Positions 25,185 to 34,532 are shown, counted from the first letter of the stretch. The stretch: 64,000 bases of DNA from G963665185 sp049723905 (GCF_049723905.1 NZ_JBJKFD010000001.1:930001-994000); one strand, 5' to 3'. Notes: generated by a model from the sequence alone, not told the origin. Numbers and translations: made by a program.

Positions 25185-25403
25185 ATGAAAACAAACAAAA
25201 ACAATGTCTGGAGAGTGGAGGCCGAAGGCAATATTGTCAAGATAGGCTCACAACGCTGTGCACGTCTGCTTCCTCGCGGCTGCAACCAACCTTTTAAGGG
25301 CCGCTATTGGTGTCCCCGTAAAAAGTGGTTTTCCAAGGAGCCATGTCCCTTTGGCTCGCGGGGAGAATGCGATGCTTTTATAAGAATGTGTGGAAGCCTG
25401 TAA
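25185..25403 (+). CDS. Cysteine-rich small protein, unknown function
   Basis: A 72-residue basic protein with AAGGAGG seven bases before the ATG. Six cysteines are spaced through the second half (RCAR, RGCN, WCPR, PCPF, ECDA, MCGS), with several aromatic and basic residues. This suggests a small metal-binding fold. There is no signal peptide. It is alone on the plus strand between the RdgC pair and an ABC transporter. No family was recognised. Confidence 0.7.
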   Translation: MKTNKNNVWRVEAEGNIVKIGSQRCARLLPRGCNQPFKGRYWCPRKKWFSKEPCPFGSRGECDAFIRMCGSL

Positions 25404-25665
25404 CTGAAACGCAAATGGTACCGATTGAAAAAAATACAGAAAAGCAGCCCGCTAAAGGCAATTGGCAGGTGAAGAGGATCGGAAAAAACTTGTCAGGCCC
25501 CCGCCGAACAGGGTAAGAAAGTCAATTCCGTTTTGGCAAATTTTTCCATCAAGGAGTCCTTTTCCCATCACACTTTTGATAATTATGTCATTTTGTGCTA
25601 TACAGAAAAAGACTGCTTGACCTACACAACTTGCGGACCATTATTATTTTTTTCGGAGGAACCTC

Positions 25666-26412
25666 ATGTTTAAAAAAGCTCTTTTTGCCCTGCTCGCCAT
25701 GGTTGTGTTCGCCACACCGGCTTTAGCGGAAAAATCCATCACCTTTGCAGTTGACTCAACTTGGCCCCCTATGGAATTCGTCAACCAGGATAAGCAGATC
25801 GTCGGTTTTTCAATTGATCTGGTTAAAGCCATTGGACGTGAAGCCAACTTCAAGCCCATTTTCAAAACCACTGCCTGGGACGGCATCTTTGCCGGTCTTG
25901 CTGCTGGAAAGTATGATGCAATTGACTCGTCTGTGACCATCAATGATAAACGCAAGCGCGTCATGGACTTCAGCGATCCGTATTTTGAAGTCAAACAGGG
26001 TGTGGTGGTTCGCAAAGGCGCCACGATAAAAAGTGAGGCTGACCTTAAAGGAAAAACAGTTGGTGCCCAGATTGGTACCACCGGTTATTTTGCAGCAAAA
26101 CGCCTCAAGGATGTAACCCCTCGTTCCTATGACGAAGTAGGCTTAGCAATCGAAGACCTGAACAATGAACGTATTGACGCCGTAATTTGCGATGATGCTG
26201 TTGCCGCTGGCTATGCCTTGCAGAACCCTGAATACAAATCCAAGCTCGATCTGGCCTTCATGCTCAAGTCCGACAAGCCGGAATATCTTGGATTTGCCTT
26301 CCCCAAGGGAAGCAAGGACAACATCGAGTTGGTCAACAAGGGCTTGTCCAAAGTTCGAGCCAGCGGTGAATACGAAACGATCTTCAATAAGTGGTTCGGC
26401 AGCTCTAACTAG
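25666..26412 (+). CDS. Amino-acid ABC transporter, periplasmic binding protein
   Basis: A 248-residue SBP_bac_3-family protein. The signal peptide (residues 1-21) ends ATPALA. The mature protein shows VDSTWPPMEFVNQDKQIVGF, GLAAGKYDAIDSSVTI, RKRVMDFSDPYF and the LKGKTVGAQIGTTG block, all typical of polar amino-acid binders. The ligand is not readable. It is followed by an attenuator and then the permease and ATPase, a complete three-gene importer. Confidence 0.94.
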   Translation: MFKKALFALLAMVVFATPALAEKSITFAVDSTWPPMEFVNQDKQIVGFSIDLVKAIGREANFKPIFKTTAWDGIFAGLAAGKYDAIDSSVTINDKRKRVMDFSDPYFEVKQGVVVRKGATIKSEADLKGKTVGAQIGTTGYFAAKRLKDVTPRSYDEVGLAIEDLNNERIDAVICDDAVAAGYALQNPEYKSKLDLAFMLKSDKPEYLGFAFPKGSKDNIELVNKGLSKVRASGEYETIFNKWFGSSN

Positions 26413-26469
26413 TCGAAGCACTGCTTTTAAAAGCAAAGCGGTAAACCTGTTTGCCGCGCAAATATTCAG

Positions 26470-26503
26470 GCCCTGGAGTCATCACAGACTCCGGGGCTGT
26501 TTT
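26470..26503 (+). terminator. Attenuator between binding protein and permease genes
   Basis: GCCCTGGAGTC / GACTCCGGGGC (11 pairs with one T-G) closing ATCACA, followed by TGTTTT. Its place inside the operon suggests partial termination, so that the binding protein is made in excess of the membrane components. Confidence 0.65.
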
Positions 26504-26606
26504 CCGCCTTCGAGGCACCTTGCCCTTCGGACATAAATACGGTTACGAAGACGGAATTTGTTGATAAAGTTCCAAATCTTAAACTGCCAGCCCTGGAAGA
26601 AGACTC

Positions 26607-27386
26607 ATGCCAGACGATCGAATGCAATTCGAAATTCCGGAAAACACTGCCATACCACGTGCCAAAGACAAAGGCCTATTCAACGCCTGGTTCGTGGCTT
26701 TTTTTGGTGCACTCGCCACAATTGCCTATCTTGTCATCACCCGTCCGGATCCATATCTGAACATTCTCAAATTCATTCCGGACGGAATTCTGATCACATT
26801 TCAGGTTACAGTAACCTCCATTGTTTTTTCATTGATGATAGGACTGTTGACCGGGCTTGGACGCATTTCCACCAATAAATTCATCAACATGATCGCATCC
26901 ACCTATGTAGAGATCGTCCGCGGCATCCCCCTGCTGGTTCAGCTCTTCTACATCTACTATGCATTGGGACGTTTCCTTAAGGTTCCGGACATGGTTGCCG
27001 CCGTCATCGCCATGAGCGTCTGCTATGGTGCGTACATGGGTGAAATTTTCCGTGCAGGCATCAGATCCATCGATAAAGGACAGACAGAAGCCGCTCGCTC
27101 TCTCGGTTTCAACAAACGGGAAACAATGTTTCTGGTGATTCTTCCCCAGGCATGGCGCACCATTCTTCCTCCCGTTGGCAACGAATTCATCATGCTTCTC
27201 AAGGATACCTCGCTTATCTCCATTCTTGGGGTTGCCGACATTCTTCGCCGAGGACGTGAATTCGCCAGTGAATCGTTCTACTATTTTGAAACTTACACCA
27301 TGATCGCCCTGGTCTACCTGATCATCACGTTGATTCTGTCCAAGTGCGTGGCGCGCATGGAACACAAGGTGAACCATTATGCCTGA
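26607..27386 (+). CDS. Amino-acid ABC transporter permease
   Basis: A 259-residue HisM/GlnP-type permease. About 45 hydrophilic and first-helix residues precede the family core ILKFIPDGILITFQVTVTSI. The core ends in the EAA loop EAARSLGFNKRETMFLVILP, which docks on the ATPase. Five or six membrane helices are visible. It probably acts as a homodimer because only one permease gene is present. It overlaps the ATPase gene by 8 bases. Confidence 0.94.
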   Translation: MPDDRMQFEIPENTAIPRAKDKGLFNAWFVAFFGALATIAYLVITRPDPYLNILKFIPDGILITFQVTVTSIVFSLMIGLLTGLGRISTNKFINMIASTYVEIVRGIPLLVQLFYIYYALGRFLKVPDMVAAVIAMSVCYGAYMGEIFRAGIRSIDKGQTEAARSLGFNKRETMFLVILPQAWRTILPPVGNEFIMLLKDTSLISILGVADILRRGREFASESFYYFETYTMIALVYLIITLILSKCVARMEHKVNHYA

Positions 27387-28119
27387 TGACGTCCCTATTA
27401 TTCAGATACAAAACATCTTTAAGTACTTTGGCAGCCTCAAAGCCCTTAACAACGTCAGCCTCAACGTTGCTCAGGGCGAAAAGGTCGTAATCATCGGCCC
27501 CAGTGGTTCCGGGAAATCCACACTGCTGCGCTCCATCAACAGGCTGGAAGAGATCGACAAAGGTAAAATCATCGTAGATGGTTATGACCTTCATGACAAA
27601 AGCAATGACATCAACTCCATCCGTACAGAACTGGGTATGGTGTTTCAAAGCTTCAACTTATTCCCCCACAAAACAGTTCTGCAAAACCTGACCATGGCCC
27701 CGATACGCCTGAAAAAGGTTCCTCAGCAGGAAGCCGAAGACACTGCAATGCATCTTCTTCATAAGGTTGGTATCCAGGATAAAGCCAATGTCTATCCCGC
27801 CAAGCTCTCTGGTGGACAGCAACAGCGAGTTGCCATTGCCCGTGCGTTGGCCATGAACCCAAAGATTATGCTTTTTGACGAACCGACCTCTGCTTTGGAC
27901 CCGGAAATGATCGGCGAGGTTTTGGATGTTATGAAATCACTGGCTCATGAAGGCATGACCATGGTTGTGGTCACACACGAAATGGGATTTGCCAGGGAAG
28001 TTTCAGACAGGGTCATCTTCATGGATAAAGGGCAGATAGTGGAACAAGGAACTCCGGAACACTTTTTCGAAAGTCCCGACCATGATCGAACCAAGCTGTT
28101 CCTGAGCCAGATACTTTAG
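27379..28119 (+). CDS. Amino-acid ABC transporter ATP-binding protein
   Basis: A 246-residue GlnQ-type ATPase. Walker A is GPSGSGKST (Lys46), the Q-loop region is GMVFQSFNLFPH and the signature is LSGGQQQRVAIARAL. Walker B is IMLFDEPTSALDP and the switch histidine lies in VVTHEMGFAREV. It powers the importer encoded by the two upstream genes. The start overlaps the permease end (27379-27386), and a strong terminator follows 78 bases later. Confidence 0.96.
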   Translation: MPDDVPIIQIQNIFKYFGSLKALNNVSLNVAQGEKVVIIGPSGSGKSTLLRSINRLEEIDKGKIIVDGYDLHDKSNDINSIRTELGMVFQSFNLFPHKTVLQNLTMAPIRLKKVPQQEAEDTAMHLLHKVGIQDKANVYPAKLSGGQQQRVAIARALAMNPKIMLFDEPTSALDPEMIGEVLDVMKSLAHEGMTMVVVTHEMGFAREVSDRVIFMDKGQIVEQGTPEHFFESPDHDRTKLFLSQIL

Positions 28120-28196
28120 GCAGAAAAAAGAAAGTAAAACTGTGTGTCCACAAAAGCAGCATGGCAAAACATGCGGTTAGACTGTACGACTCATCC

Positions 28197-28234
28197 AAAA
28201 GCCGACCATTGGGGTAACAATGGTCGGCTTTTTT
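28197..28234 (+). terminator. Terminator of the amino-acid ABC operon
   Basis: GCCGACCATTG / CAATGGTCGGC perfect stem flanked by A4 and T6. Confidence 0.92.
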
Positions 28235-28518
28235 CATTTGGCAAAAATCTGCATCCAGGATGCGCCTGCAGTCTGCCAATGCATTCTCCCTTCTGTTTTT
28301 CCAGAAATACGAAGATAAGAACGGATGTCGTTGAATTGCTTTTTTCCAGCCTAGAGCATAGGATATTTCAATGGGAGAATATGGGGGTGAAAGTCTGTAA
28401 GGTAAATGGGAATTGAGCCCCTGAAATCCAGCAGAACATATATCCCAGACTCGTCTCCTTTTTTAAGTCGTTCGACTGAGTTGCTACTCTTTGGACTAGA
28501 TAAGCGACGAAGCACCCT

Positions 28519-30165
28519 ATGGAAACTATGGAATCGAATGCCCAGCGCCTCATGAAGGAAATAAGGCGAAGTGCAACTTTAGAAAATTTGATTTCGCTAC
28601 GCTATGTGGCCATGGGATTTATCCCCATGACAGCGTTTATGCTGTACCTACAGTATGACACATTTCGCGCACCATCCACACTTCTACGTTTGTATATAAT
28701 TCTGGCATCCGTCATTTATCTTTTTTTCTCTACTCCTCCGGTTGAAGAATCTGGCATACGACATCGGCATCAGATTGTTGAAATATTATACGGCACAACA
28801 ATCGCGCCATGCATGATCCTTCTCAATGGATTCAATCCACTCTACGCTCACTCCCAGAGCATTTTCATTATGACCATGTTCGGGTTGGCAGCTTTTTTCA
28901 GGGTAGAATGGAAAAAGGCGCTTTTCTTTTTTATTTTCCTTGGAGGCCTGGAAGCATTTCTTATTAGGAATGAACCGAACTGGGCAGTTTTACAAACACA
29001 ATTCATCCTTTGCGCAGTTGTCACAGTTATCTCACTTCTCTTGTCACGACTTGTCTACTTACGATGGGAAAATTCTTATAAAACAAAAAGACTTATTGAA
29101 GAACAAAAGCTTGAACTTGAACGCAAAGAACGAGAACTCAGGGAAAGTGAACGTAAGTACAAAGCCCTGGTACAGAATTTCCCAAACGGAATTGTCGCCA
29201 TGTTCGACTACGACCTGAGGTTCATTCTTGCCGACGGAAAAGGTTTGACGCAATTCGGACTGCTCGGATGTGCATTGCAGAATAAGATAATTTGGGATTG
29301 TCTTCCCCAGGAATTGGCATCCACGTTGGGCCCCCTTTTCCGCCAGACTCTCGAGGGACAGGAAAGCACTACGGAAATAAGCCTCAATGACCACACGCTT
29401 GAAATGCACCTGCTTCCCCTTCGCGATGCTGAGGGGAATATTGCAGCAGGTATGGTCGTGTCCATGGATATCACGGAGCGCAAGCGCTCAGAAGCATTAC
29501 GCGAAGACGTAGAGCGTATGACCCGGCACGATATTAAAACACCTCTCAATGCCATTATGGGAATGACAGACCTACTGCTTGAAGATGATTTACCCCCGGA
29601 CATTCAGGAAGGAATAAAAATAATTCGCAAATCCGGGCTGCGAGTCTTCAATATTGTCAACCAATCGTTGAACATGCTGAAAATGGAGCGTGGTACGTAT
29701 CATTTTCACGGTTTGCCGGTGAACCTACTCACGCTCATTGACAAAATATGGGAAGAACTTCGCCCATTGGCGAATGCCAGGCAAGTGGGAATAGACCTGA
29801 CCCTGAACGGCAAAACACCTCCTGCCAATGGGCACTTCATGGTATTGGGGGAAGAACTGCTCTGCTACACCATGTTGGCAAACTTACTGAAAAATGCAGT
29901 AGAAGCTTCTCCTCGCAATGCAGTTATCAGCGTGGATTTAACCAACAGCGACCCATCACGGAAAATCCGCATACAGAATCTGGGAGAAGTCCCCTCTCAA
30001 ATTCGCAAAAAATTCTTCGAAAAATTTGTAACATACGGGAAACCGGGAGGAACAGGACTGGGAGCCTACTCAGCACGTTTGATAGCTATCACCTTGGGTG
30101 GTTCTATCCACCTTGATGCTACAATCCCCGGGGAAACCATTATCCACCTCACTCTTCCTTCCTAA
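28519..30165 (+). CDS. Membrane sensor histidine kinase with PAS domain
   Basis: A 548-residue kinase. Residues about 25-180 hold five or six hydrophobic helices without a large periplasmic loop, so the input is probably membrane-borne. A coiled-coil-like, Glu/Lys-rich linker (185-212) leads to a PAS domain (about 213-320) ending in MDITERKRSE. The phospho-acceptor is His337 in RHDIKTPLN. The ATPase domain has NLLKNAVEASPR (N box) and GGTGLGAYSA (G box), though the usual DxGxG box is weak (IQNLGEVPSQI). No response regulator gene is adjacent. Confidence 0.92.
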   Translation: METMESNAQRLMKEIRRSATLENLISLRYVAMGFIPMTAFMLYLQYDTFRAPSTLLRLYIILASVIYLFFSTPPVEESGIRHRHQIVEILYGTTIAPCMILLNGFNPLYAHSQSIFIMTMFGLAAFFRVEWKKALFFFIFLGGLEAFLIRNEPNWAVLQTQFILCAVVTVISLLLSRLVYLRWENSYKTKRLIEEQKLELERKERELRESERKYKALVQNFPNGIVAMFDYDLRFILADGKGLTQFGLLGCALQNKIIWDCLPQELASTLGPLFRQTLEGQESTTEISLNDHTLEMHLLPLRDAEGNIAAGMVVSMDITERKRSEALREDVERMTRHDIKTPLNAIMGMTDLLLEDDLPPDIQEGIKIIRKSGLRVFNIVNQSLNMLKMERGTYHFHGLPVNLLTLIDKIWEELRPLANARQVGIDLTLNGKTPPANGHFMVLGEELLCYTMLANLLKNAVEASPRNAVISVDLTNSDPSRKIRIQNLGEVPSQIRKKFFEKFVTYGKPGGTGLGAYSARLIAITLGGSIHLDATIPGETIIHLTLPS

Positions 30166-30198
30166 ACCCTCTCTCAAAATCTATCTTTCAGCTCTGCC

Positions 30199-30372
30199 TT
30201 ATTTCGCCTGTTTGTTGTATAGAGTGATCCCGGCCAAGGCACCACACAACATGCCAAGAAAAAGCCCTCTGCTTATATCGATGAACAACAGTCCCGCGAT
30301 CACCCCGACAGATCCCCCCATGAGAATCCCCCGTACAGTGTAATCAAGTAGCGTTTTAGGCTTGTCTGACAT
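30199..30372 (-). CDS. 57-residue membrane protein, unknown function
   Basis: A short gene missed by length cut-offs. The ATG at 30372 has CGGGAGG seven bases upstream, and the stop is TAA at 30199-30201. A basic N-terminus (MSDKPKTLLDYTVRG) precedes two closely spaced hydrophobic, Gly-rich helices (about residues 15-28 and 33-49) and a basic end (YNKQAK), consistent with a hairpin in the inner membrane. It lies convergent to the histidine kinase gene. No family was recognised. Confidence 0.65.
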   Translation of the reverse strand: MSDKPKTLLDYTVRGILMGGSVGVIAGLLFIDISRGLFLGMLCGALAGITLYNKQAK

Positions 30373-30597
30373 GCGTCCTCCCGATTAAGCAGAAGTTTGA
30401 AATAAAGAATCGAAGGTAAGGAGTTTGAATAAAGCAAACCTTGACGAATTCCTAGTATGATGCCTGGCAAATTTGTCGGCCCCAGACAGGCTCAGCCAAA
30501 TCACCAAGACAGCTGAATGATCTGTGGCAAAAGGTGGTTGCAGACGGTTGACTGGAATAATAGAAAAACAGCCGAGATGGCGCCAACGCAACAGGGC

Positions 30598-31272
30598 TTA
30601 AAAAAAATCGCGAAGCTGCTCCGCCTGCTGCGAAGTAAGACAAGAAAAAGACACACCTATACCTGATGGCTTCAAGCGCTGGCCCCAAGGCATAACCCAG
30701 CGCACCTTTGCCGGAATCGGCGTATGGTCCACCAACTCCTGAATAATAAGATTTACTTCTTGCCCTACCTCGTATGTTGCCGAGGTATATATAAAGCAAC
30801 CGCCTTCCGAGGCGTTGGCTGTAAAAAGTCTGGCAGCATCGGCCATTTTAAAAGAAGGGGTTAAGCCGAGCAGAATATTAAAACAAATATTCCCCCGCAA
30901 GTAGCCACGAATTTGTCGGGGAGTAAACTCACTGGCCTCACGTTCCAAAAATTCTCGTATGACCTTTACACCAGTAAGCGTCCCTCCCGCGTATAAACCC
31001 ATCACCAATCCGGCAGATTCATCCCAACGCAGACGCAAAACCGGAAACCGATCTACAAACTCTTGAATATGCCCCTTTTCTTCACGACTGGACTTGATGA
31101 CCGTAGGCACATCCAAAATTATCCCTGAAAATTTCTCCCCAGGATATTTTTCACACAACTCAGCCAAGGATTCCACACAGAACCATTCAGTATCTTCTTC
31201 ACCGGCAATACGGCAATAGGCATCTCTTGCCGGTCCTTCCTCGGCAATAAGCAAAAAATGATGCTCCGACAT
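30598..31272 (-). CDS. PilZ-domain protein with degenerate receiver-like N-terminus
   Basis: The C-terminal half (about 120 residues) fits PilZ, a cyclic-di-GMP-binding fold. RQIRGYLRGNICFNIL holds the basic stretch, then TANASEGGCFIYTSATYEVGQEV, a version of the DxSxxG strand, and a later VRWVMPWG...GIGVSF. The N-terminal half starts HHFLLIAEEGPARDAYCRI and has FSGIILDVPT. This resembles a receiver in which the acidic pair is Glu-Glu and one aspartate remains. The start is uncertain: ATGs at 31272, 31305 and 31350 are in frame, none with a strong ribosome-binding site. 31272 gives the most natural N-terminus. Confidence 0.75.
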   Translation of the reverse strand: MSEHHFLLIAEEGPARDAYCRIAGEEDTEWFCVESLAELCEKYPGEKFSGIILDVPTVIKSSREEKGHIQEFVDRFPVLRLRWDESAGLVMGLYAGGTLTGVKVIREFLEREASEFTPRQIRGYLRGNICFNILLGLTPSFKMADAARLFTANASEGGCFIYTSATYEVGQEVNLIIQELVDHTPIPAKVRWVMPWGQRLKPSGIGVSFSCLTSQQAEQLRDFF

Positions 31273-31350
31273 GCTTTTTGTATCTGCTGACACGTAATTC
31301 CTCATCCGTCGGGCACCAACTGCCTTGGCAACCAGACATTCAATACACAT

Positions 31351-31761
31351 ATTCCAGCCAGCTACAAAATGATACGGTGTACCCGACAGTATTCAAGTCA
31401 CACGCTTTTTTTTCAAAAGGAAGAAAGAAAGACCAAACGGGGACACTATACAAACTCTAGCCTAGCTGAAGAAAGTCTTATCCATGTTTATGCGTTTCGG
31501 ATCAGATAAAAGTTTTTCATTTCAAACCATTGCACACAAACATATGTTTTTGAAAAAAGCAACGACACCGTTGTGAATACAGCTCTTTCTTCCATTTTAA
31601 AGGCCCTCAAAGGTATTTTTCCTCCAAAATCCCAGATTGTAACGGCTTTTTCATTTGACAAGTTCAAGCATCAACGGCACATCTACAATTCATCGAGGGC
31701 GAAAGCAGACAACGTATATTTAACTGCTTTTGTCCATTTTATCCAAAGGAGGTTACGCTTT
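31351..31761. other. Intergenic region upstream of the HU gene
   Basis: About 410 AT-rich bases between the divergent PilZ and HU genes. A TTGACA at 31655-31660 could be a -35 but no well-placed -10 was found. An in-frame ORF extension from 31573 into HU lacks a ribosome-binding site and is not taken as coding. Confidence 0.45.
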
Positions 31762-32049
31762 ATGTTCACAAAGGCCCAATTTGTCGAGGAACTCAAAGCC
31801 GCTCTGCCTTCCGTTTTTGAAACAAAGGCGAGCGCTGAAAAATCTTTTGACGCATTTTGCGAAATCCTGGCCAAAGGACTTGGCGAGGACGATTCGGTCC
31901 GTCTTCCCGGCGTGGGAACCCTTGCTGTTAAGGAACGTGCAAGCCGCCCTGGCCGCAACCCCCAAACCGGTCAGGAAATCACAATCGCAGCAAAGCGTGT
32001 GGTTAAGTTCTCCACTGCCAAGTCTCTCGACGAAGCTTTGAACAGCTAA
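31762..32049 (+). CDS. HU-family DNA-binding protein
   Basis: HU/IHF-type proteins bend and compact DNA. From the ATG at 31762, which has AAAGGAGG upstream, the protein has 95 residues. MFTKAQFVEELKAALP matches the HU N-terminal helix. VRLPGVGTLAVKERASRPGRNPQTGQEITIAAKRV gives the beta arm with the RNPQTG tip that inserts into the minor groove. The longer frame from 31573 is not used. A strong terminator follows at once. Confidence 0.95.
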   Translation: MFTKAQFVEELKAALPSVFETKASAEKSFDAFCEILAKGLGEDDSVRLPGVGTLAVKERASRPGRNPQTGQEITIAAKRVVKFSTAKSLDEALNS

Positions 32050-32073
32050 TATTATCTGTCCGTAATGCAGAGA

Positions 32074-32108
32074 AAAAGGCCGGGAGGTTATACCTCCCGG
32101 CCTTTTTT
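32074..32108 (+). terminator. Terminator of the HU gene
   Basis: AAAGGCCGGGAGGT / ACCTCCCGGCCTTT stem with a TAT-type loop and a T6 tract. Symmetry lets it serve the convergent tolC-like gene too. Confidence 0.92.
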
Positions 32109-32127
32109 CGTACGTATAGAGCGTGAT

Positions 32128-33501
32128 TTACTGCTGAGGCTCCAGATCGATATTCATTTCGCCCATAGCCACATACAGGTTTGAAAGTGCAGTCTGGTAA
32201 TCTGCTAAAGCGGACGACAGATCTGCCTCTGCACTGGTCAGGCGGGACTGAGCATCCAAGACCTCGGTATTGGTGCCAACCTGAGCCTGATAACGAGCGA
32301 CAGCCATTCTGTAGCCTTCCTTGGCTGATATGACGGACTTACGCGCCACCCCAATACGGTCAGATGCTTCGTTCAAATTAAGGAATGCCGATTTAACCGA
32401 ATACGAGGCTTCAAGACGTGTATTGGCCAGTTCGGATTCAACCCGGGCAACCCCCTGTTTGGCAGAGCGGTATCCATAATAAGTAGAGCCCCAGTCAAAA
32501 ACATCCCACTGCACATTAGCCCCTACTGCCCATTCGGAATTACGAGCACTGTAAGTGTCCCCCTGCACGGAAGGATCATCACCCGTTTGGCTGTAATCCC
32601 AGTTTGCAGAGAGCTGAGGATATAATCCGCTGGCAGAAATCTTCACATCCTTTTTCGCCATCTCGACACTTTTCCGTCCAATTTCCAAGTCGGGACGATG
32701 GCGATAGGCGGAATCAAGGCATTCATCCAAATGCAAAGTAAACGGCTCGAATGTCAGCTCTCCAACATATTCCGTTTTATGACTCAGCGGAATGCCCAAA
32801 AGGGTGTTCAACCGTGCTGTTTGCGTATCCACTTCGTTCTGCGCGATGAGCAGTTCCTGTTGCGCCTTTGCCAAATCGACTTCTGCCTCAAGTACATCAA
32901 GACGGGGTTGAAGCCCTACATCATAAAAAGCCTGTGTAACTTTAAGCTGCGATTTAAGACGTGCTACGGAATCCTGGGCACTCTTCACATCCATGCGCCC
33001 TTTAAGAAGCAGAAAGTAGTTAACCTGAATAGTCTCAACAAGGCTAAGTTCTGCCTGGGAAAGCTTGGCTTGTGCCTGCTCTGTGGCCAACGCCGCCTTC
33101 TGATAGGTGGAAAGCAACCTGAACCCAGTAAAAATGGGCTGATTAAGGTTGACGGTAAAAGCCCATTGATCTTGGGAACCCGTAGGTTCTCCTTTGGCAG
33201 TGGGCTGTTGGTCGTAATGCGTATAACCGTAGCCAGCGCTTAACTTGGGACCAAAATCACCCCGCGCTGACTTCCGACTGTAATCCGCCCCACGCAGTTC
33301 AAACCGTGCAGATTTGATCGTAGGATTTTCGGCAAGTCCCCTTTCAACGCAGCGGGTAAGGTCGAACGGCCCTTCTATATTCAGTACATCTGTGCTGAAC
33401 ACACGCTTCGTCTCAAGACCGTCGGTTTGCTCTGCAGCTTGTACCATACTCGCAGCGAGCAGTGTTAATGCCGCCAGAAAAAACAATGAAATTTTTTTCA
33501 T
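32128..33501 (-). CDS. TolC-family outer-membrane efflux protein
   Basis: A 457-residue exported protein with a signal peptide ending SMVQA. It has two repeats of the OEP fold: ENPTIKSARFELRGADYSRKSA with LSAGYGYTHYDQ, then HRPDLEIGRKSVEMAKKDVK with YPQLSANWDYSQTG. Long Ala/Gln/Glu helices make the periplasmic tunnel. TolC proteins work with an inner-membrane pump or type I secretion ABC transporter, neither of which is encoded in the window, so it may be a shared channel. The AxxRY-type segment MAVARYQAQVGTNTEVLDAQ near the end is highly characteristic. Confidence 0.94.
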   Translation of the reverse strand: MKKISLFFLAALTLLAASMVQAAEQTDGLETKRVFSTDVLNIEGPFDLTRCVERGLAENPTIKSARFELRGADYSRKSARGDFGPKLSAGYGYTHYDQQPTAKGEPTGSQDQWAFTVNLNQPIFTGFRLLSTYQKAALATEQAQAKLSQAELSLVETIQVNYFLLLKGRMDVKSAQDSVARLKSQLKVTQAFYDVGLQPRLDVLEAEVDLAKAQQELLIAQNEVDTQTARLNTLLGIPLSHKTEYVGELTFEPFTLHLDECLDSAYRHRPDLEIGRKSVEMAKKDVKISASGLYPQLSANWDYSQTGDDPSVQGDTYSARNSEWAVGANVQWDVFDWGSTYYGYRSAKQGVARVESELANTRLEASYSVKSAFLNLNEASDRIGVARKSVISAKEGYRMAVARYQAQVGTNTEVLDAQSRLTSAEADLSSALADYQTALSNLYVAMGEMNIDLEPQQ

Positions 33502-33867
33502 CCGCGTGCCCTTCTTGATTCAAAAATGCTTGTAAAATCATTGTTCCAGGATGTCCGGTAGATGTCCGGTATCGGTTCCAATAACGGAACAATGCGTGTT
33601 ACGTGGTTACAGGAAATCGCCAAAAAAGAAAATAAACAAATTTATGGGCAGTTCTTTGCCCGCGCTCGGATTAGCATAGCCCACAAAGTTGCGCAAGCAA
33701 CTATTTTCTATTTCCTCTCCTCCATGGCAACATCTACCTTTCATAGCAAGATGTTATACAATTGCCCATGTTCTTCCTCTGCATGCAAAAAATTCCCTCC
33801 CCTAAACGACGAGAGGGCCGGTGCCACTAAACAACGACCCTCTCGACAATATAGGTTTTATACAACC
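33502..33867. other. Intergenic region with hairpin, no gene
   Basis: About 365 bases upstream of the tolC-like gene. An 8-pair stem CGAGAGGG / CCCTCTCG with a 20-base loop lies near 33810-33845. On the minus strand a T-run follows about 20 bases later, so it could end the PilZ transcript. The plus-strand frame 33562-33948 has no ribosome-binding site and no protein-like pattern. Confidence 0.45.
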
Positions 33868-34329
33868 TTACATGACAGCTCTATGGGCTCCGCTCTTGCC
33901 GCCCTGCGAATTTTTTCTACTTTGCTTGCTCTGAACAATTTTAGATAATAGCTTTTTATGAAAATCTTCCAAACCAACAAATTCGCACCCAACCACACTC
34001 TCATCAACACGCACTATCTGTATAGATGCTCCAAGGAGCAAAGGATTGCCAAGTCGATGAATTGAGATGGTCAGCCTCATATCGGCCTCAAAATTTGTCC
34101 CCCCATGAACAAATCCCATGCCAAGCACACTCAAATCCCTTACATCGAATTCCTTGCCCCCCAACTCTTTGACCCAGACTGTCATATCTGGAGCCTTAAC
34201 CCGAGGCGCACGTCGTTTGGCCCGATTTGACCGTTCAACGACGGTCTCTTTTATTCCTTGGATATACTTTTGCCTATCCACCCCAGCAGGTAACTTTTCA
34301 GAATCTGGAAACAGACGTAAAAAGGTCAT
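33868..34329 (-). CDS. PilZ-domain protein (c-di-GMP receptor type)
   Basis: A 153-residue protein with an N-terminal region of about 35 residues followed by one PilZ domain. RSNRAKRRAPRVKAP supplies the arginine-rich ligand loop. VRDLSVLGMGFVHGG is the DxSxxG strand. IQIVRVDESVVGCEFVGL is the closing beta part. Both ligand motifs are intact, unlike the PilZ protein at 30598. The target process (motility, surface polysaccharide) is not shown by context. Confidence 0.9.
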   Translation of the reverse strand: MTFLRLFPDSEKLPAGVDRQKYIQGIKETVVERSNRAKRRAPRVKAPDMTVWVKELGGKEFDVRDLSVLGMGFVHGGTNFEADMRLTISIHRLGNPLLLGASIQIVRVDESVVGCEFVGLEDFHKKLLSKIVQSKQSRKNSQGGKSGAHRAVM

Positions 34330-34532
34330 AATACCTCCAACACCATATAATTACAGTAGGCAGAATCTTCCCCTAAAGCTTATCTCGCAGAAGTTCATGC
34401 AAATATTTTGCCGAATTCTATTTATTCTCCCATCTTCAAAGACTCTTTTCATTTAAAAACGATCCAGTTATCATACATCAATCTACGACATCCGACTTAC
34501 CTATTGAAAACAAACAACCAAGAGAGCTTGAT

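Noticed and set aside
25414..25516. Short Lys-rich frame after the Cys-rich protein
   Set aside because: No ribosome-binding site and no recognisable pattern; probably chance.
33562..33948. 128-codon plus-strand frame between the tolC-like and PilZ genes
   Set aside because: No ribosome-binding site, odd composition, and it runs antisense into the PilZ gene end.
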